Position numbers and translations under genes: made by a program
Shown: positions 25,429 through 34,079 of the stretch, one piece after another
Layout: each line of letters starts with the position of its first letter
Numbering within the stretch: position 1 is the first letter of the stretch
The notes under the pieces: generated by a model
Told to the model about the DNA's origin: nothing
Seen by the model: only the letters and a program-made list of their open reading frames with translations
Databases searched by the model: none
From: an uncultured Mobiluncus sp.
GTDB lineage: Bacteria > Actinomycetota > Actinomycetes > Actinomycetales > Actinomycetaceae
DNA: 38,282 bases
NCBI RefSeq assembly: GCF_902488535.1
Contig: NZ_CABTWO010000019.1
Coordinates: 1-38,282, forward strand
Direction of reading: 5' to 3'

Positions 25429-27531
25429 CTACTGTGGACGCGGTCGATAGGTAGGCTCGGAGGGATTCTCCGGCGGAGCTGCCGGTGCCTGCGGTTGGGG
25501 CGAGGATACGGAAAAATTCTGAGCTGGCGGTGTAGCCTGCGGCATAGCCGCAGGGTTATAAGCCGCGGGATACCCGTAGGGCGTTCCTTGGTAGCCATAG
25601 AGTTGGGGGTTATATCCCCCGCCGTACTCCGCGGGATATGTCGGGTATGCTTCGGGATAGCTCGGCGCCTGGTAACCGTAGGGATTTTGGGCATAGCTCT
25701 GCTGGGGATAAGCGGGGTTCACAGCGGCGGCGGTCTCAGGATAAGCCTCCGGGTAAGCTTCAGCAGGCAGGGGCTGCTCAACCTTCTTGTTTACCGGCTC
25801 GGATTGCACCAGCGGCACCTCAGGACTTGATTCGGGCGCGAGCGCAGCGGGTTCAGCGATCGCGGGTTCAGCGGTCGTGGGTGGCTCCAGAGCCGGCTGG
25901 ACGGCAACAGGCTGAGCCGGAGCCGGCTGGGCGGCAACAGTTGTTTCAACAACAGGCCCAGAAGGGCGGGGCTGGGCCGGAGCGGGGGAGGTTACGGAGG
26001 TCTCCTCGCGAACCAAAGCCGGGACACCGGTCTTGGAAGTGTCCTTAACAGCAGTCGGCTTCGGACTCGTGACGGCAGGAGCGCGCTTCGTTTCCTCGGA
26101 GGTGTTGGGGATACCCATAAACGGTTTCGTAATGTAAGGCACCCCAAATCCACCCAAGTTCAACCGCCGCCCTGTCACTTTCATGGTGAAAATAGCAATC
26201 ATGACGTAAATAGCAGCGAACAACACCCCTAGGATGAGCAGCACCAGGATGCCTTCTCCGGTTCCCATCCAGCGCATCAAATCCACCAAACCGGGACCAC
26301 CCGCCCAGCCGATAGTGACGCCCAAAACCGCGGTGATAGCGTAAGAAAACGCCGAAGCGACCGCGTGTACCAGCAACAGGGCAGGAGCCGCAAAAAACAG
26401 CAGATACAGCGCCGGCTTATCGGCTCCAACCAAGAACGTGCTGGCGATCAGGAACCAATACATAATGCGCCAGTATTGGCGGTTGCCGCCCTTCAGCTGC
26501 AGCAACAGCACCAGGAACAGCGCTGCCAGCCCGAACGCAACCACCGGATATCCCCCGGCGAGGAACAGGGCCTGCTGACCTTCCATCTGCGTACCGCCAT
26601 ACACAAAACAACGATAGGAACCGTTGAGGGTGTCGCCTTGGGTGGTTTGGCAACTGCCATAGAGATTATACGGGGCAATATTTAGCAGGGAACTGAATCC
26701 GGTAACCTCCGCAATGGGGTGCAGAAAACCGTAGAGTGCCGCCCCTAAGGGACCCGGAGCAGCCATCATTGCCGTGCCGGCAGCCACGGTGATAATCAGG
26801 AATAACAGCTGATAAACCACACCGACAACAATGCCGAGGACCACTCCGCCAGTCGCGCAAATCATCACGACCAAGGGAATCCCACTGACCATTCGAGCCC
26901 AAGGGGCATTTTTGCGGAACCGGAACTCGCTCCAGCAACCGGCCACCAGGAACCCCACCAAAATTCCACCCATAAGCCCTAAGTCAACGCCAGAAACCTC
27001 CCCTTGTGAAGAGGCGGTACTGTAGCGAGACAGAGCCATCGTGGCACCCAAGTAACCGACCCAACCAGCCAGCGCCGCTAAGCCGATGGCCGCGTTGGGG
27101 CGCTTCGCCGCCGCGAAAGCCAACATGAATGCCACAATCAAGGGGAAATACGATTCCACCGTGGTGCCGACGTAGTACAAAATGTCCGCAATCGGCAAAA
27201 TCCCCGGAAATACTTTACCAAAGCCCTGGTCACCAAGGATATGACCCTGCCCCAAACGCAGGGACAACTCGGCCGCGCACAGTATCAAAATCGCGACAAA
27301 CAGATACTGCAGGAACCGTTCGTACCATCCCGGCGCCAGGAAGCGGGCGAAACGCTGCTGCTTTACGGCAGTATGAGGAACTTTTGCGCCCTTGGTGCGC
27401 TCCGTAGGTTTTTTCGCCGCAGGGGTTTTTCCAGTTTTTTTCTTTGCTTTGCCTGCACGACTCTCAGCAGCGGAGACACGACCCGATTCAGGATTGTCCA
27501 CCGCTTTGGCTGTCTTGCCTTTGCCCGCCAC
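25429..27531 (-). CDS. Orphan PTS EIIC-like membrane protein with disordered tails
   Basis: 700 residues. The N-terminal 60 residues are Lys/Ala-rich and basic. Residues about 75-450 form 8-10 membrane segments with the order of a glucose/GlcNAc-type PTS EIIC domain: YVGTTVESYFPLIVAFMLAF, LMGGILVGFLVAG, GFLHPIAEVTGFSSLLNIAP, GGYPVVAFGLAALFLVLLL, and PALYLLFFAAPALLLVHAV. The family's TEPIE-type sugar motif is replaced by GADKPALY, and there is no EIIB or EIIA domain or gene nearby. The last 250 residues are Pro/Ala/Thr-rich, then Tyr/Pro/Gly-rich (repeated AYPE, YGYQ). Transport by phosphotransfer therefore looks doubtful. Start: GTG 27531 with GGAAAGGAAG upstream; ATG 27555 is the alternative. 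Confidence 0.75.
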   Translation of the reverse strand: MAGKGKTAKAVDNPESGRVSAAESRAGKAKKKTGKTPAAKKPTERTKGAKVPHTAVKQQRFARFLAPGWYERFLQYLFVAILILCAAELSLRLGQGHILGDQGFGKVFPGILPIADILYYVGTTVESYFPLIVAFMLAFAAAKRPNAAIGLAALAGWVGYLGATMALSRYSTASSQGEVSGVDLGLMGGILVGFLVAGCWSEFRFRKNAPWARMVSGIPLVVMICATGGVVLGIVVGVVYQLLFLIITVAAGTAMMAAPGPLGAALYGFLHPIAEVTGFSSLLNIAPYNLYGSCQTTQGDTLNGSYRCFVYGGTQMEGQQALFLAGGYPVVAFGLAALFLVLLLQLKGGNRQYWRIMYWFLIASTFLVGADKPALYLLFFAAPALLLVHAVASAFSYAITAVLGVTIGWAGGPGLVDLMRWMGTGEGILVLLILGVLFAAIYVMIAIFTMKVTGRRLNLGGFGVPYITKPFMGIPNTSEETKRAPAVTSPKPTAVKDTSKTGVPALVREETSVTSPAPAQPRPSGPVVETTVAAQPAPAQPVAVQPALEPPTTAEPAIAEPAALAPESSPEVPLVQSEPVNKKVEQPLPAEAYPEAYPETAAAVNPAYPQQSYAQNPYGYQAPSYPEAYPTYPAEYGGGYNPQLYGYQGTPYGYPAAYNPAAMPQATPPAQNFSVSSPQPQAPAAPPENPSEPTYRPRPQ

Positions 27532-27734
27532 GCTGGCACTTCCTTTCCTCAGCATCCTTCGGTCAGATTTTAGTCGCGGATACCACTGCCTAAACCACCT
27601 TCAATTTTGCCACAAATTCTGCGTGAAAAACGGCTTTCGACGTGCTAATAAAGGACTCCCCCAGGGCGAGAAACCTCGGCGGCTATTCCCCGGATAAAGG
27701 CCGCAGCTCTCACAGCAATTTTCCTAAGGGAATA

Positions 27735-29906
27735 CTAACTTTCATAGTCTTCGGAACACTGCGGATTCACCAGTTCGCGCATTGCTTCGCAGATTTCGCC
27801 CACGCCCACGTAGTATTCCAATTCTTCCACTTTGACCGAGCGTCCCAAGGAGTCCGACAGCGGAATGCGCCAGTTGGGGTATTCGTTGTTGGTGCCGGGC
27901 TGATTTTGCATCCGCAGGTCCCCCACCGCGTCAACCAAGCTGACTACGGACAGCTTTGCCGGGGTCTTGCCGATAAAACGGTGCAGCGCCAGAATCAATT
28001 CGGACTCGGTCGGATAATCATTTTCCAACAGCCCCATGTTTCGCAATTGTTCCACCAGTTTCGCGATGTCGTCATACAACGCGTCCTTGGCCTGTTCCAA
28101 AGGCTGGGGCAAGATCCCCAAACGATCCTGGACTTCCAGGTGACCCGCGCGGAGGAATCCCAAAGTCGGGGGCAAATCGTGCGTGTTCACTGCAGCCATG
28201 CACATTTCACGGTACTGCTCCGGAGGTTTGAAATCACTGCCGTTGCGTTCAAACCACAGCACGGAAGTGCCCAGAATACCGCGGTCTCTCAGGTAATCGC
28301 GAACCCAGTCCTCGACTGTGCCCAAGTCCTCCCCGACCACTACGGCGTGGGCTCGGGCAGCTTCCAACAGCATGATGCCCACGGTGGCCTCATGGTTGTA
28401 ACGAACGTAGGTACCCTCGTTGGGATCAGCTCCCCGCGGAATCCACCACAGGCGAATCAGCCCCATCACATGATCGATACGCAAAGCCCCGCAGTCAGCC
28501 AAAGCACGGTGAATAATCCCCCGCAGAGGTTCCCAATCGTGGGTGGCCATGTAACGCGGATTCATCGGCGGCTGGGTCCAGTCTTGCCCCAGCTGGTTGT
28601 ACATATCCGGCGGAGCCCCCACGCTCATGGACCTCACGTAAGCGTCAGGGGTGGACCATACGTCGGCAGCGTACTTGTGCACCCCTACCGCCAGGTCATT
28701 CATAATGCCAATCGTCATGCCGGCATTTTTCGCGGATTCCTGGGCGGCGTGAAGCTGAGTGGAGGCTATCCATTGCAGCCAGCAATAGAACTCCACTTGT
28801 TCGGCGAGTTTCTCCCGCAGCGCCGCCACGCGTGGACCAGAGACATCGGCAACGTCGTCCTCCCAGGGGCCTTGACCGAAACGGTCATACAGAGCACACC
28901 ACAGGGCAAAGTTTTGCAGGTCCTGGCCGCGGGCCGCAATAAAGTCGCGGAACTCGGCTTCGCGGGAAGGGCTGCGCTTGACCTTAAAAATAACTTCCAA
29001 GGCTTCTCGTTTGGCTTTCCAGGAGCGATCCCGGTCGATGTGTTTCACGGCGTCAACCGGGAAAAGTTCATTGGAGGCCTGAGCGAAAGCGACTTTCACC
29101 AGGGATTCGGATGTGGAATCCAAATGTCTATATTCCGCGATGTCGGCAGGGCGGATGTAAAGCGGGCTCAAGAAGTGCCTGGACACGGGCAGGTAAGGGG
29201 AAGGCGTGATAGGCACGTTGGGCTCACCCGCGTGCAGCGGATTAGTCAACACGAAGTCAGCGCCCTGACGCCCGAAAATCTCGGCGATATGGCCCAAATC
29301 GTGAAAGTCTCCCATCCCCCAAGAACCGCGGGAGGACACCGAATACAGTTGCGTCATCACGCCCCAGGAGCGGGAATGCTCTAGACTCCCCAGCGGCAGC
29401 CGGTCGGGGACGACCGCAACCTGCTGGGAAAATTCGCCCTCCACCGTCTTAGCGTGCAAGGTGTGGTAGCCCCATTCGGTGCCTTCCGGAAGTCGGAACG
29501 TCGCCTCGCCGCGCCGCCCTTCGGGACCAAAATCGCGGGCCGGGACCCAAATATCGAGCTGCTCCAAAGGACTGGTATCGCCGTTCTCGGTTTCCAACCA
29601 GACTTCCAAGCTGGTGCCGTCAGGCACATGAACCGGGATATTCGCCCCTTGGGACTGGCGGACCACCAGCCCTTTCGGGAGGGTGGAAAACCAGTATTCC
29701 CGATCCAGTGACTCGTGAGCGCGCTCAATATCATCACTACTTTGCAGGGTGAAACCGAGAGCGTCAATGACCCGAACCAAAGTCGACTGCGGCACCTCAT
29801 GATAGTTGCCCGCAAAATCCCAATAGTCCGTATCCACCCCCAGCCGACGGGCTAAGTCCTGGACTTGGGGCAAATAACCTTCAAGATAGTGCTTTGTTTC
29901 GGCCAC
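27735..29906 (-). CDS. malQ: 4-alpha-glucanotransferase (amylomaltase, GH77)
   Basis: 723 residues, the long actinobacterial/enterobacterial form with an N-terminal beta-sandwich extension (about residues 1-170) before the GH77 barrel. Seen: GSWGMGDFHDLG, LTNPLHAGEP, QPPMNPRYMATHDWEPL, nucleophile Asp478 in ALRIDHVMGLIRLWW, acid/base Glu526 in VVVGEDLGTVEDW, and the third Asp in VNTHDLPPTLGF. It transfers maltodextrin segments between alpha-1,4-glucans in maltose or glycogen metabolism. Start GTG at 29906 with GAGGA about ten bases upstream. No other mal or glg gene is adjacent; the next gene on the same strand is the orphan EIIC-like protein 203 bases downstream. A link to sugar handling is only suggestive. 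Confidence 0.97.
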   Translation of the reverse strand: MAETKHYLEGYLPQVQDLARRLGVDTDYWDFAGNYHEVPQSTLVRVIDALGFTLQSSDDIERAHESLDREYWFSTLPKGLVVRQSQGANIPVHVPDGTSLEVWLETENGDTSPLEQLDIWVPARDFGPEGRRGEATFRLPEGTEWGYHTLHAKTVEGEFSQQVAVVPDRLPLGSLEHSRSWGVMTQLYSVSSRGSWGMGDFHDLGHIAEIFGRQGADFVLTNPLHAGEPNVPITPSPYLPVSRHFLSPLYIRPADIAEYRHLDSTSESLVKVAFAQASNELFPVDAVKHIDRDRSWKAKREALEVIFKVKRSPSREAEFRDFIAARGQDLQNFALWCALYDRFGQGPWEDDVADVSGPRVAALREKLAEQVEFYCWLQWIASTQLHAAQESAKNAGMTIGIMNDLAVGVHKYAADVWSTPDAYVRSMSVGAPPDMYNQLGQDWTQPPMNPRYMATHDWEPLRGIIHRALADCGALRIDHVMGLIRLWWIPRGADPNEGTYVRYNHEATVGIMLLEAARAHAVVVGEDLGTVEDWVRDYLRDRGILGTSVLWFERNGSDFKPPEQYREMCMAAVNTHDLPPTLGFLRAGHLEVQDRLGILPQPLEQAKDALYDDIAKLVEQLRNMGLLENDYPTESELILALHRFIGKTPAKLSVVSLVDAVGDLRMQNQPGTNNEYPNWRIPLSDSLGRSVKVEELEYYVGVGEICEAMRELVNPQCSEDYES

Positions 29907-30073
29907 TTTATCGAATCCTCAGAAATCCGTTTACTTTTCATCGCACGCCGAAACCACTACCCGGTACGACGCTGGACGGTCTACATTAACGAATTCTAAC
30001 CGCTTAGTCATGGTAGTGGGCAAGCACACGGGGTGCTATAACGTTTTTCTGCTTCTCTCTGGTATGGCTAGCC

Positions 30074-31756
30074 TTACCCACGAGTCAGTTTCCGGTAAAC
30101 CACCCGGTGCGGTCGAGCCGCTTCCGGCCCTAGCCGCTCGACCTTATTGGCTTCGTAGCCTTCAAAGTTGCCTTCGAACCAGAACCACTTAGCCGGGTTT
30201 TCTTCGGTACCCTCATAAGCCAAAATGTGGGTCGCCACCCGGTCAAGGAACCAGCGGTCGTGGGTGACGACCACGGCACAGCCGGGGAACTGCAACAGGG
30301 CGTTTTCCAGCGACCCCAAGGTTTCCACGTCCAAATCGTTCGTTGGTTCGTCGAGCAGCAGCAGGTTTCCGCCCTCTTTCAAAGTCAAAGCCAGGTTGAG
30401 ACGGTTGCGTTCCCCACCGGACAGTACGCCCGCAGGTTTCTGCTGGTCAGCGCCCTTGAACCCGAAAGCGGACACGTAGGCGCGCGACGGCATCTGCACC
30501 TTGCCGACCTCGATGTAATCCGCACCGTCGGAGACAACCTCCCACAACGTCTTTTCCGGGTCAATGCCCGCGCGAGCCTGGTCGACATAAGAAATTTTCA
30601 CGGTTTCCCCGATTTTCAGCTCGCCGCCATCGAGGGGTTCCAACCCGACAATGGTCTTAAACAGGGTCGTTTTCCCCACCCCGTTAGGCCCGATAACGCC
30701 CACGATACCGTTTCGCGGCAAGCTAAAGCTCAACCCGTCAATCAGGGTACGATCCCCAAAACCTTTCTTTAAGTCCTTTGCCTCCAGCACCAAAGTGCCC
30801 AACCGCGGCCCCGGCGGAATCTGGATCTCTTCAAAATCAAGTTTCCGAGACTTCTCAGCCTCCGCGGCCATCGCTTCATACGCCTGCAAACGAGCCTTCG
30901 ACTTGGCTTGACGCCCCTTCGCGGATTGGCGCACCCACTCCAGCTCTTCCTTCAACCGTTTTTGGAGTTTGGCGTCTTTTCGTCCCTGGACTTCCAAACG
31001 TTCCTGCTTCTTTTCCAGGTAGGTGGAGTAGTTGCCCTCATAGGGGTACAGGTGACCGCGGTCGACCTCAGCAATCCACCCCGCCACGTGGTCGAGGAAA
31101 TAACGGTCGTGGGTGACGGCAATGACTGCACCTTTGTACTGGCTCAAATGCTGCTCCAGCCACAGCACCGACTCGGCATCCAGGTGGTTGGTCGGCTCGT
31201 CAAGCAGCAGCAAATCCGGGGCTTCCAGCAGCAACTTGCACAAGGCGACCCGGCGGCGCTCCCCTCCGGAAAGCGTTTTCACGTCGGCGTCCGCGGGCGG
31301 GCAGCGCAGCGCGTCCATCGCCTGTTCCAACTGATTGTCCAGGTCCCAGGCATCGGCCGCATCGATGGCCTCTTGGAGCTGACCCATTTCTTCCATCAGG
31401 GCATCGAAATCCGCGTCCGGGTCGGCCATCTGGGCTGAAATCTCGTTGTATCGATCCAGCTTGGACTTGATTTCCCACACGCCTTCCTCGACGTTGCCCA
31501 ACACGTCTTTGTCCTCGTTCAGGGGGGGCTCCTGCAACAGGATACCGACCGAATACCCCGGGCTGAGGATAGCTTCACCGTTGCTGGGCTCATCCAAACC
31601 AGCCATTATTTTCAGGATTGTCGACTTGCCCGCCCCGTTGGGACCCACCATGCCAATCTTGGCTCCCGGCAGGAAAGCCATCGTAACGTCATCCAAAATG
31701 AGCTTATCGCCGACCTTCTTGCGGGCCTTCAGCATTGAATAAATGTACTCTGACAT
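30074..31756 (-). CDS. ettA: Energy-dependent translational throttle protein EttA (ABC-F)
   Basis: 560 residues with two ABC ATPase domains and no membrane segments. Domain 1: Walker A GPNGAGKST (38-46), signature LSGGERRRVALCKLLL, Walker B LLLLDEPTNHLD. The interdomain linker is Lys/Arg/Glu-rich (EKKQERLEVQGRKDAKLQKR), the tRNA-interacting arm. Domain 2: GPNGVGKTT, LSGGERNRLNLALTL, LLLLDEPTNDLD. EttA binds the ribosomal E site and gates entry into elongation according to the ATP/ADP ratio. The opening EYIYSMLKARKKVGDK matches the EttA subgroup rather than antibiotic-resistance ABC-F proteins. ATG at 31756 with GGAAG four bases upstream. It follows ssb by 111 bases, with a strong hairpin between. 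Confidence 0.97.
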   Translation of the reverse strand: MSEYIYSMLKARKKVGDKLILDDVTMAFLPGAKIGMVGPNGAGKSTILKIMAGLDEPSNGEAILSPGYSVGILLQEPPLNEDKDVLGNVEEGVWEIKSKLDRYNEISAQMADPDADFDALMEEMGQLQEAIDAADAWDLDNQLEQAMDALRCPPADADVKTLSGGERRRVALCKLLLEAPDLLLLDEPTNHLDAESVLWLEQHLSQYKGAVIAVTHDRYFLDHVAGWIAEVDRGHLYPYEGNYSTYLEKKQERLEVQGRKDAKLQKRLKEELEWVRQSAKGRQAKSKARLQAYEAMAAEAEKSRKLDFEEIQIPPGPRLGTLVLEAKDLKKGFGDRTLIDGLSFSLPRNGIVGVIGPNGVGKTTLFKTIVGLEPLDGGELKIGETVKISYVDQARAGIDPEKTLWEVVSDGADYIEVGKVQMPSRAYVSAFGFKGADQQKPAGVLSGGERNRLNLALTLKEGGNLLLLDEPTNDLDVETLGSLENALLQFPGCAVVVTHDRWFLDRVATHILAYEGTEENPAKWFWFEGNFEGYEANKVERLGPEAARPHRVVYRKLTRG

Positions 31757-31807
31757 GCAACTTCCTTACAGTTTCGGGGAGCCGAGCGACATCTGGCTCG
31801 CAGGACT

Positions 31808-31841
31808 ATTGGGGGTGGGGCCAAAAACCCGCACCCCCAAT
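31808..31841. terminator. GC-rich hairpin between ssb and ettA
   Basis: Inverted repeat ATTGGGGGTG (31808-31817) with CACCCCCAAT (31832-31841), extended inward by GGG/CCC around a CCAAAAA loop: 13 bp with one bulged G. No T-run follows on either strand. It probably ends or protects the ssb transcript, 26 bases after the stop. Confidence 0.55.
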
Positions 31842-31867
31842 ATGCTAACGGAAATCACGAATCTTTT

Positions 31868-32449
31868 TCAGAACGGGACCCCGTCCGCTCCGGCGCTGAC
31901 CAAAGACTCCTCATCGTTGGCTTCGATTTCAACGTCAAGCTCATCGAGGATTTCTGCACTCTCGGTGAGTTCCGACTCCGTCTGCGTAAACTCGGCACCC
32001 TTCACGGTGTTCAGAGAATCCGCGGAAATATCGAATTTGCTCGGTTTTGTGGAGTTTTCCTCACTGCTGATTTCCTTGACATACTTGATGTTCATCGAAG
32101 CGGCGCGCACCAGGTCAACCCCGATATGGGTCAGGTGCAAGGCCAGTTCCGGACGTTTTTCGACGACGCCGGTCGTCTTATCGGTGTGTTCGTAAGTACC
32201 GGGCACTAAACGTCCCTGAGCAACCACCGGATCGCCCTTGTGCAGTGACTGAGCAATGTTGACGGCGAAAGTTCCCCAAGCTTTGCAGTTGAACCACGTG
32301 GTTTCCCCGCTGGTCCAGTTGCCGCTGGCATCACGATAACTGGCGTTGCACGCCAGAGAGAATCGGACCCAGTGGGTTCCCGCGGAGGTTTTGCGCAAAA
32401 ATGGAGTATTTCCCAAATACCCACTTACTGTTACTGTCATGGAGCTCAT
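31868..32449 (-). CDS. ssb: Single-stranded DNA-binding protein (SSB paralogue)
   Basis: 193 residues: an OB fold at about residues 4-115 (MTVTVSGYLGNTP, HWVRFSLACNASYRD, TTWFNCKAWGTFAVNIAQSL, KGDPVVAQGRLVPGTYE) and an acidic tail ending DGVPF, close to the canonical DDIPF interaction tip. Such proteins coat single-stranded DNA and recruit repair or replication partners. The gene is alone; the main ssb is normally beside rpsF/rplI, so this is likely a second SSB of the actinobacterial SsbB kind (inference). Start ATG 32449 (MSSMTVTV) with AAAGG nine bases upstream; ATG 32440 is possible. The longer frame to 32551 has no ribosome site. It is divergent from the tRNA-Arg gene. Confidence 0.9.
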   Translation of the reverse strand: MSSMTVTVSGYLGNTPFLRKTSAGTHWVRFSLACNASYRDASGNWTSGETTWFNCKAWGTFAVNIAQSLHKGDPVVAQGRLVPGTYEHTDKTTGVVEKRPELALHLTHIGVDLVRAASMNIKYVKEISSEENSTKPSKFDISADSLNTVKGAEFTQTESELTESAEILDELDVEIEANDEESLVSAGADGVPF

Positions 32450-32620
32450 TTTTGTTTTCCTTTCCCGAACGCCCCTGCGCTCGTTACTGTTGATTACTGC
32501 CAAACAAACAGCTCTCAGTACGAGGGTTTCGCAAAGCCTTGAATCGTCCAAGCAAATTTTTTTTACCTGTGGATAACCTGTTTATTCACAGGGGCAAGAA
32601 TCGCGGAAATAAGCTAAACT

Positions 32621-32651
32621 GGTCGAGTTAACTGATTTTGGTTAACCGACC
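32621..32651. promoter_or_regulatory. Hairpin/operator-like palindrome before tRNA-Arg
   Basis: GGTCG-A-GTTAAC, 8-base spacer, GTTAAC-CGACC: an 11-bp stem with one bulged A, ending one base before the tRNA. A -10-like TAAACT lies at 32615-32620 immediately upstream, so the element would be at the start of the precursor tRNA or act as an operator over the transcription start. Confidence 0.5.
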
Positions 32652-32652
32652 A

Positions 32653-32725
32653 GCCTTCGTAGCTCAATGGATAGAGCAACGGCCTTCTAATCCGTAGGTT
32701 GTGGGTTCGAGTCCCACCGAGGGCG
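32653..32725 (+). tRNA. tRNA-Arg (anticodon TCT)
   Basis: 73 bases folding as a cloverleaf: acceptor GCCTTCG pairs with CGAGGGC (one G-T), D arm with AGCTCAATGGATAGAGCA, anticodon loop CTTCTAA giving anticodon TCT (reads AGA), and T arm GTGGGTTCGAGTCCCAC. The anticodon stem ACGGC/TCCGT has a C-T mismatch at its last pair next to the loop. No CCA is encoded. No clear terminator follows, so the transcript may run towards the ROK gene. Confidence 0.95.
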
Positions 32726-32802
32726 CTAGGGCACACGCAAACGAGACCAATGGCGACATTTGCCGGAGCAGGCTGACCTTTTATAGGAAAAAAGTTACTA
32801 AA

Positions 32803-34014
32803 ATGGGGTTCGTGACTATGGAAAACCTTGTAGGCCCCGGCTCCCCCTCATCCCTGCGCGTAGCGAACCAAAAACGTGTTTTAGCTGCCATTATCGACGC
32901 CGGTGGGATTTCTCAGGCCGAGATTAGCCGCCGCACCGGGCTGGCTCCCGCAACCGTGTCCAACATCGTTCGCGAACTGACCGAAGCCGAAATCTTACGT
33001 CTGGCGGAAGCCGCGTCAGGCCGGCGCGGCAACACCATTGCGTTCGCCCCCGACATTGGTTACGCCATGGGCGTGTCTTTGGAACGTGAACAGGTACGTG
33101 TCGGGATTGTTACTCTGGATCACGAGATTGTGGATACGCGAGTTATACCGCTGCCAGCGGAGTCTACCGCCAACGTTAACAAGGAAATGGCGGTTGACCT
33201 GTTTGACTCGATGATGGCCGCCAAGGGGCTGAAAAACGCGCAGATTGTGGCTGGCTGCATCGTCGTTGCCGACGCGGTGCGTTCGGATGGCCGTTTGTCC
33301 AACTACACCGCCATGATTCCGGGACTGAACGGAATCAACCTGGAGGATATCGCCCAAGAGGTTTCCCCCTTCCCGATTCTGACTGAAAACGATGCGAATG
33401 CCGGCGCTTTGGCTGAGCATATGTGGGGAGCGGCAAAGGACGTCGACGATTTCGTCTATATCGAAGCCTCTTCCGGCATCGGCGCGGGCATTATGGCAGA
33501 TGGCAAAATCCTGTACGGAACCGGCGGGATTTCAGGCGAAATTGGGCACCTCCCAATTCCGAACCACCATGAGTTGTGCAAGTGCGGAGGCAGCGGATGT
33601 CTGGAGATGACGGCCTCGGTCAGCGCGATTATGGCTTCACTGCGCAGCTTGGGGATGCCGGTGCATACCTTGAGTGACCTGTATCGCCTCATTGAGGAAG
33701 GCGACGTGCGCGCCACTCGGCGCATTCACGAGGCCGCCCGCGCTATCGGTTACGTCCTGGCGCAAGTGTGCAACATCTTAAACCCAAAGATGATTGTTAT
33801 CGGTGGCGAACTGTCTTACGCGGGCGAAGCTTTCCTAAACCAGGTTCGTGAGACCATTAACGAAATCGCCCTGCCCGATTGCGCCGCCGATGCCACCTTG
33901 CATTTGAGCGCCTTGGGTTCGTCCGCACCCCTGCGCGGAGCCATGGCGAAAGCGGTTTCGATGGTGGATCTGGACGCGATTTTGCAGCGATTTTTATCTG
34001 ACGAAAGCAACTGA
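32803..34014 (+). CDS. ROK-family transcriptional regulator / sugar kinase-like protein
   Basis: 403 residues. An N-terminal winged helix-turn-helix (about residues 15-75: LRVANQKRVLAAIIDAG, GISQAEISRRTGLAPATVSN) marks it as a DNA-binding ROK repressor (NagC/XylR type) rather than a plain glucokinase. The ROK fold follows: DANAGALAEHMWG, ASSGIGAGIMADGKILYGTG, GEIGHLPI, and the zinc motif LCKCGGSGCLEMTAS. C-terminal IVIGGELSYAGEAF completes the ATPase fold. The effector sugar is not predictable, and no sugar genes adjoin it. Start ATG 32803 (MGFVTMENL) or ATG 32818; neither has a strong ribosome site. The gene is 77 bases after tRNA-Arg and upstream of orn. Confidence 0.9.
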   Translation: MGFVTMENLVGPGSPSSLRVANQKRVLAAIIDAGGISQAEISRRTGLAPATVSNIVRELTEAEILRLAEAASGRRGNTIAFAPDIGYAMGVSLEREQVRVGIVTLDHEIVDTRVIPLPAESTANVNKEMAVDLFDSMMAAKGLKNAQIVAGCIVVADAVRSDGRLSNYTAMIPGLNGINLEDIAQEVSPFPILTENDANAGALAEHMWGAAKDVDDFVYIEASSGIGAGIMADGKILYGTGGISGEIGHLPIPNHHELCKCGGSGCLEMTASVSAIMASLRSLGMPVHTLSDLYRLIEEGDVRATRRIHEAARAIGYVLAQVCNILNPKMIVIGGELSYAGEAFLNQVRETINEIALPDCAADATLHLSALGSSAPLRGAMAKAVSMVDLDAILQRFLSDESN

Positions 34015-34079
34015 GCCCTGAGCCGGTGAGTGAAAAATTCGCCGCCGGATACGACTACTGAATGGGAGATTATTACAGA

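Noticed and set aside
27642..29384. 580-codon open frame on the plus strand opposite malQ
   Set aside because: It lies antisense to a complete, motif-bearing malQ; its translation is His/Gln/Arg-rich with no family pattern, as expected for a shadow frame in GC-rich DNA.
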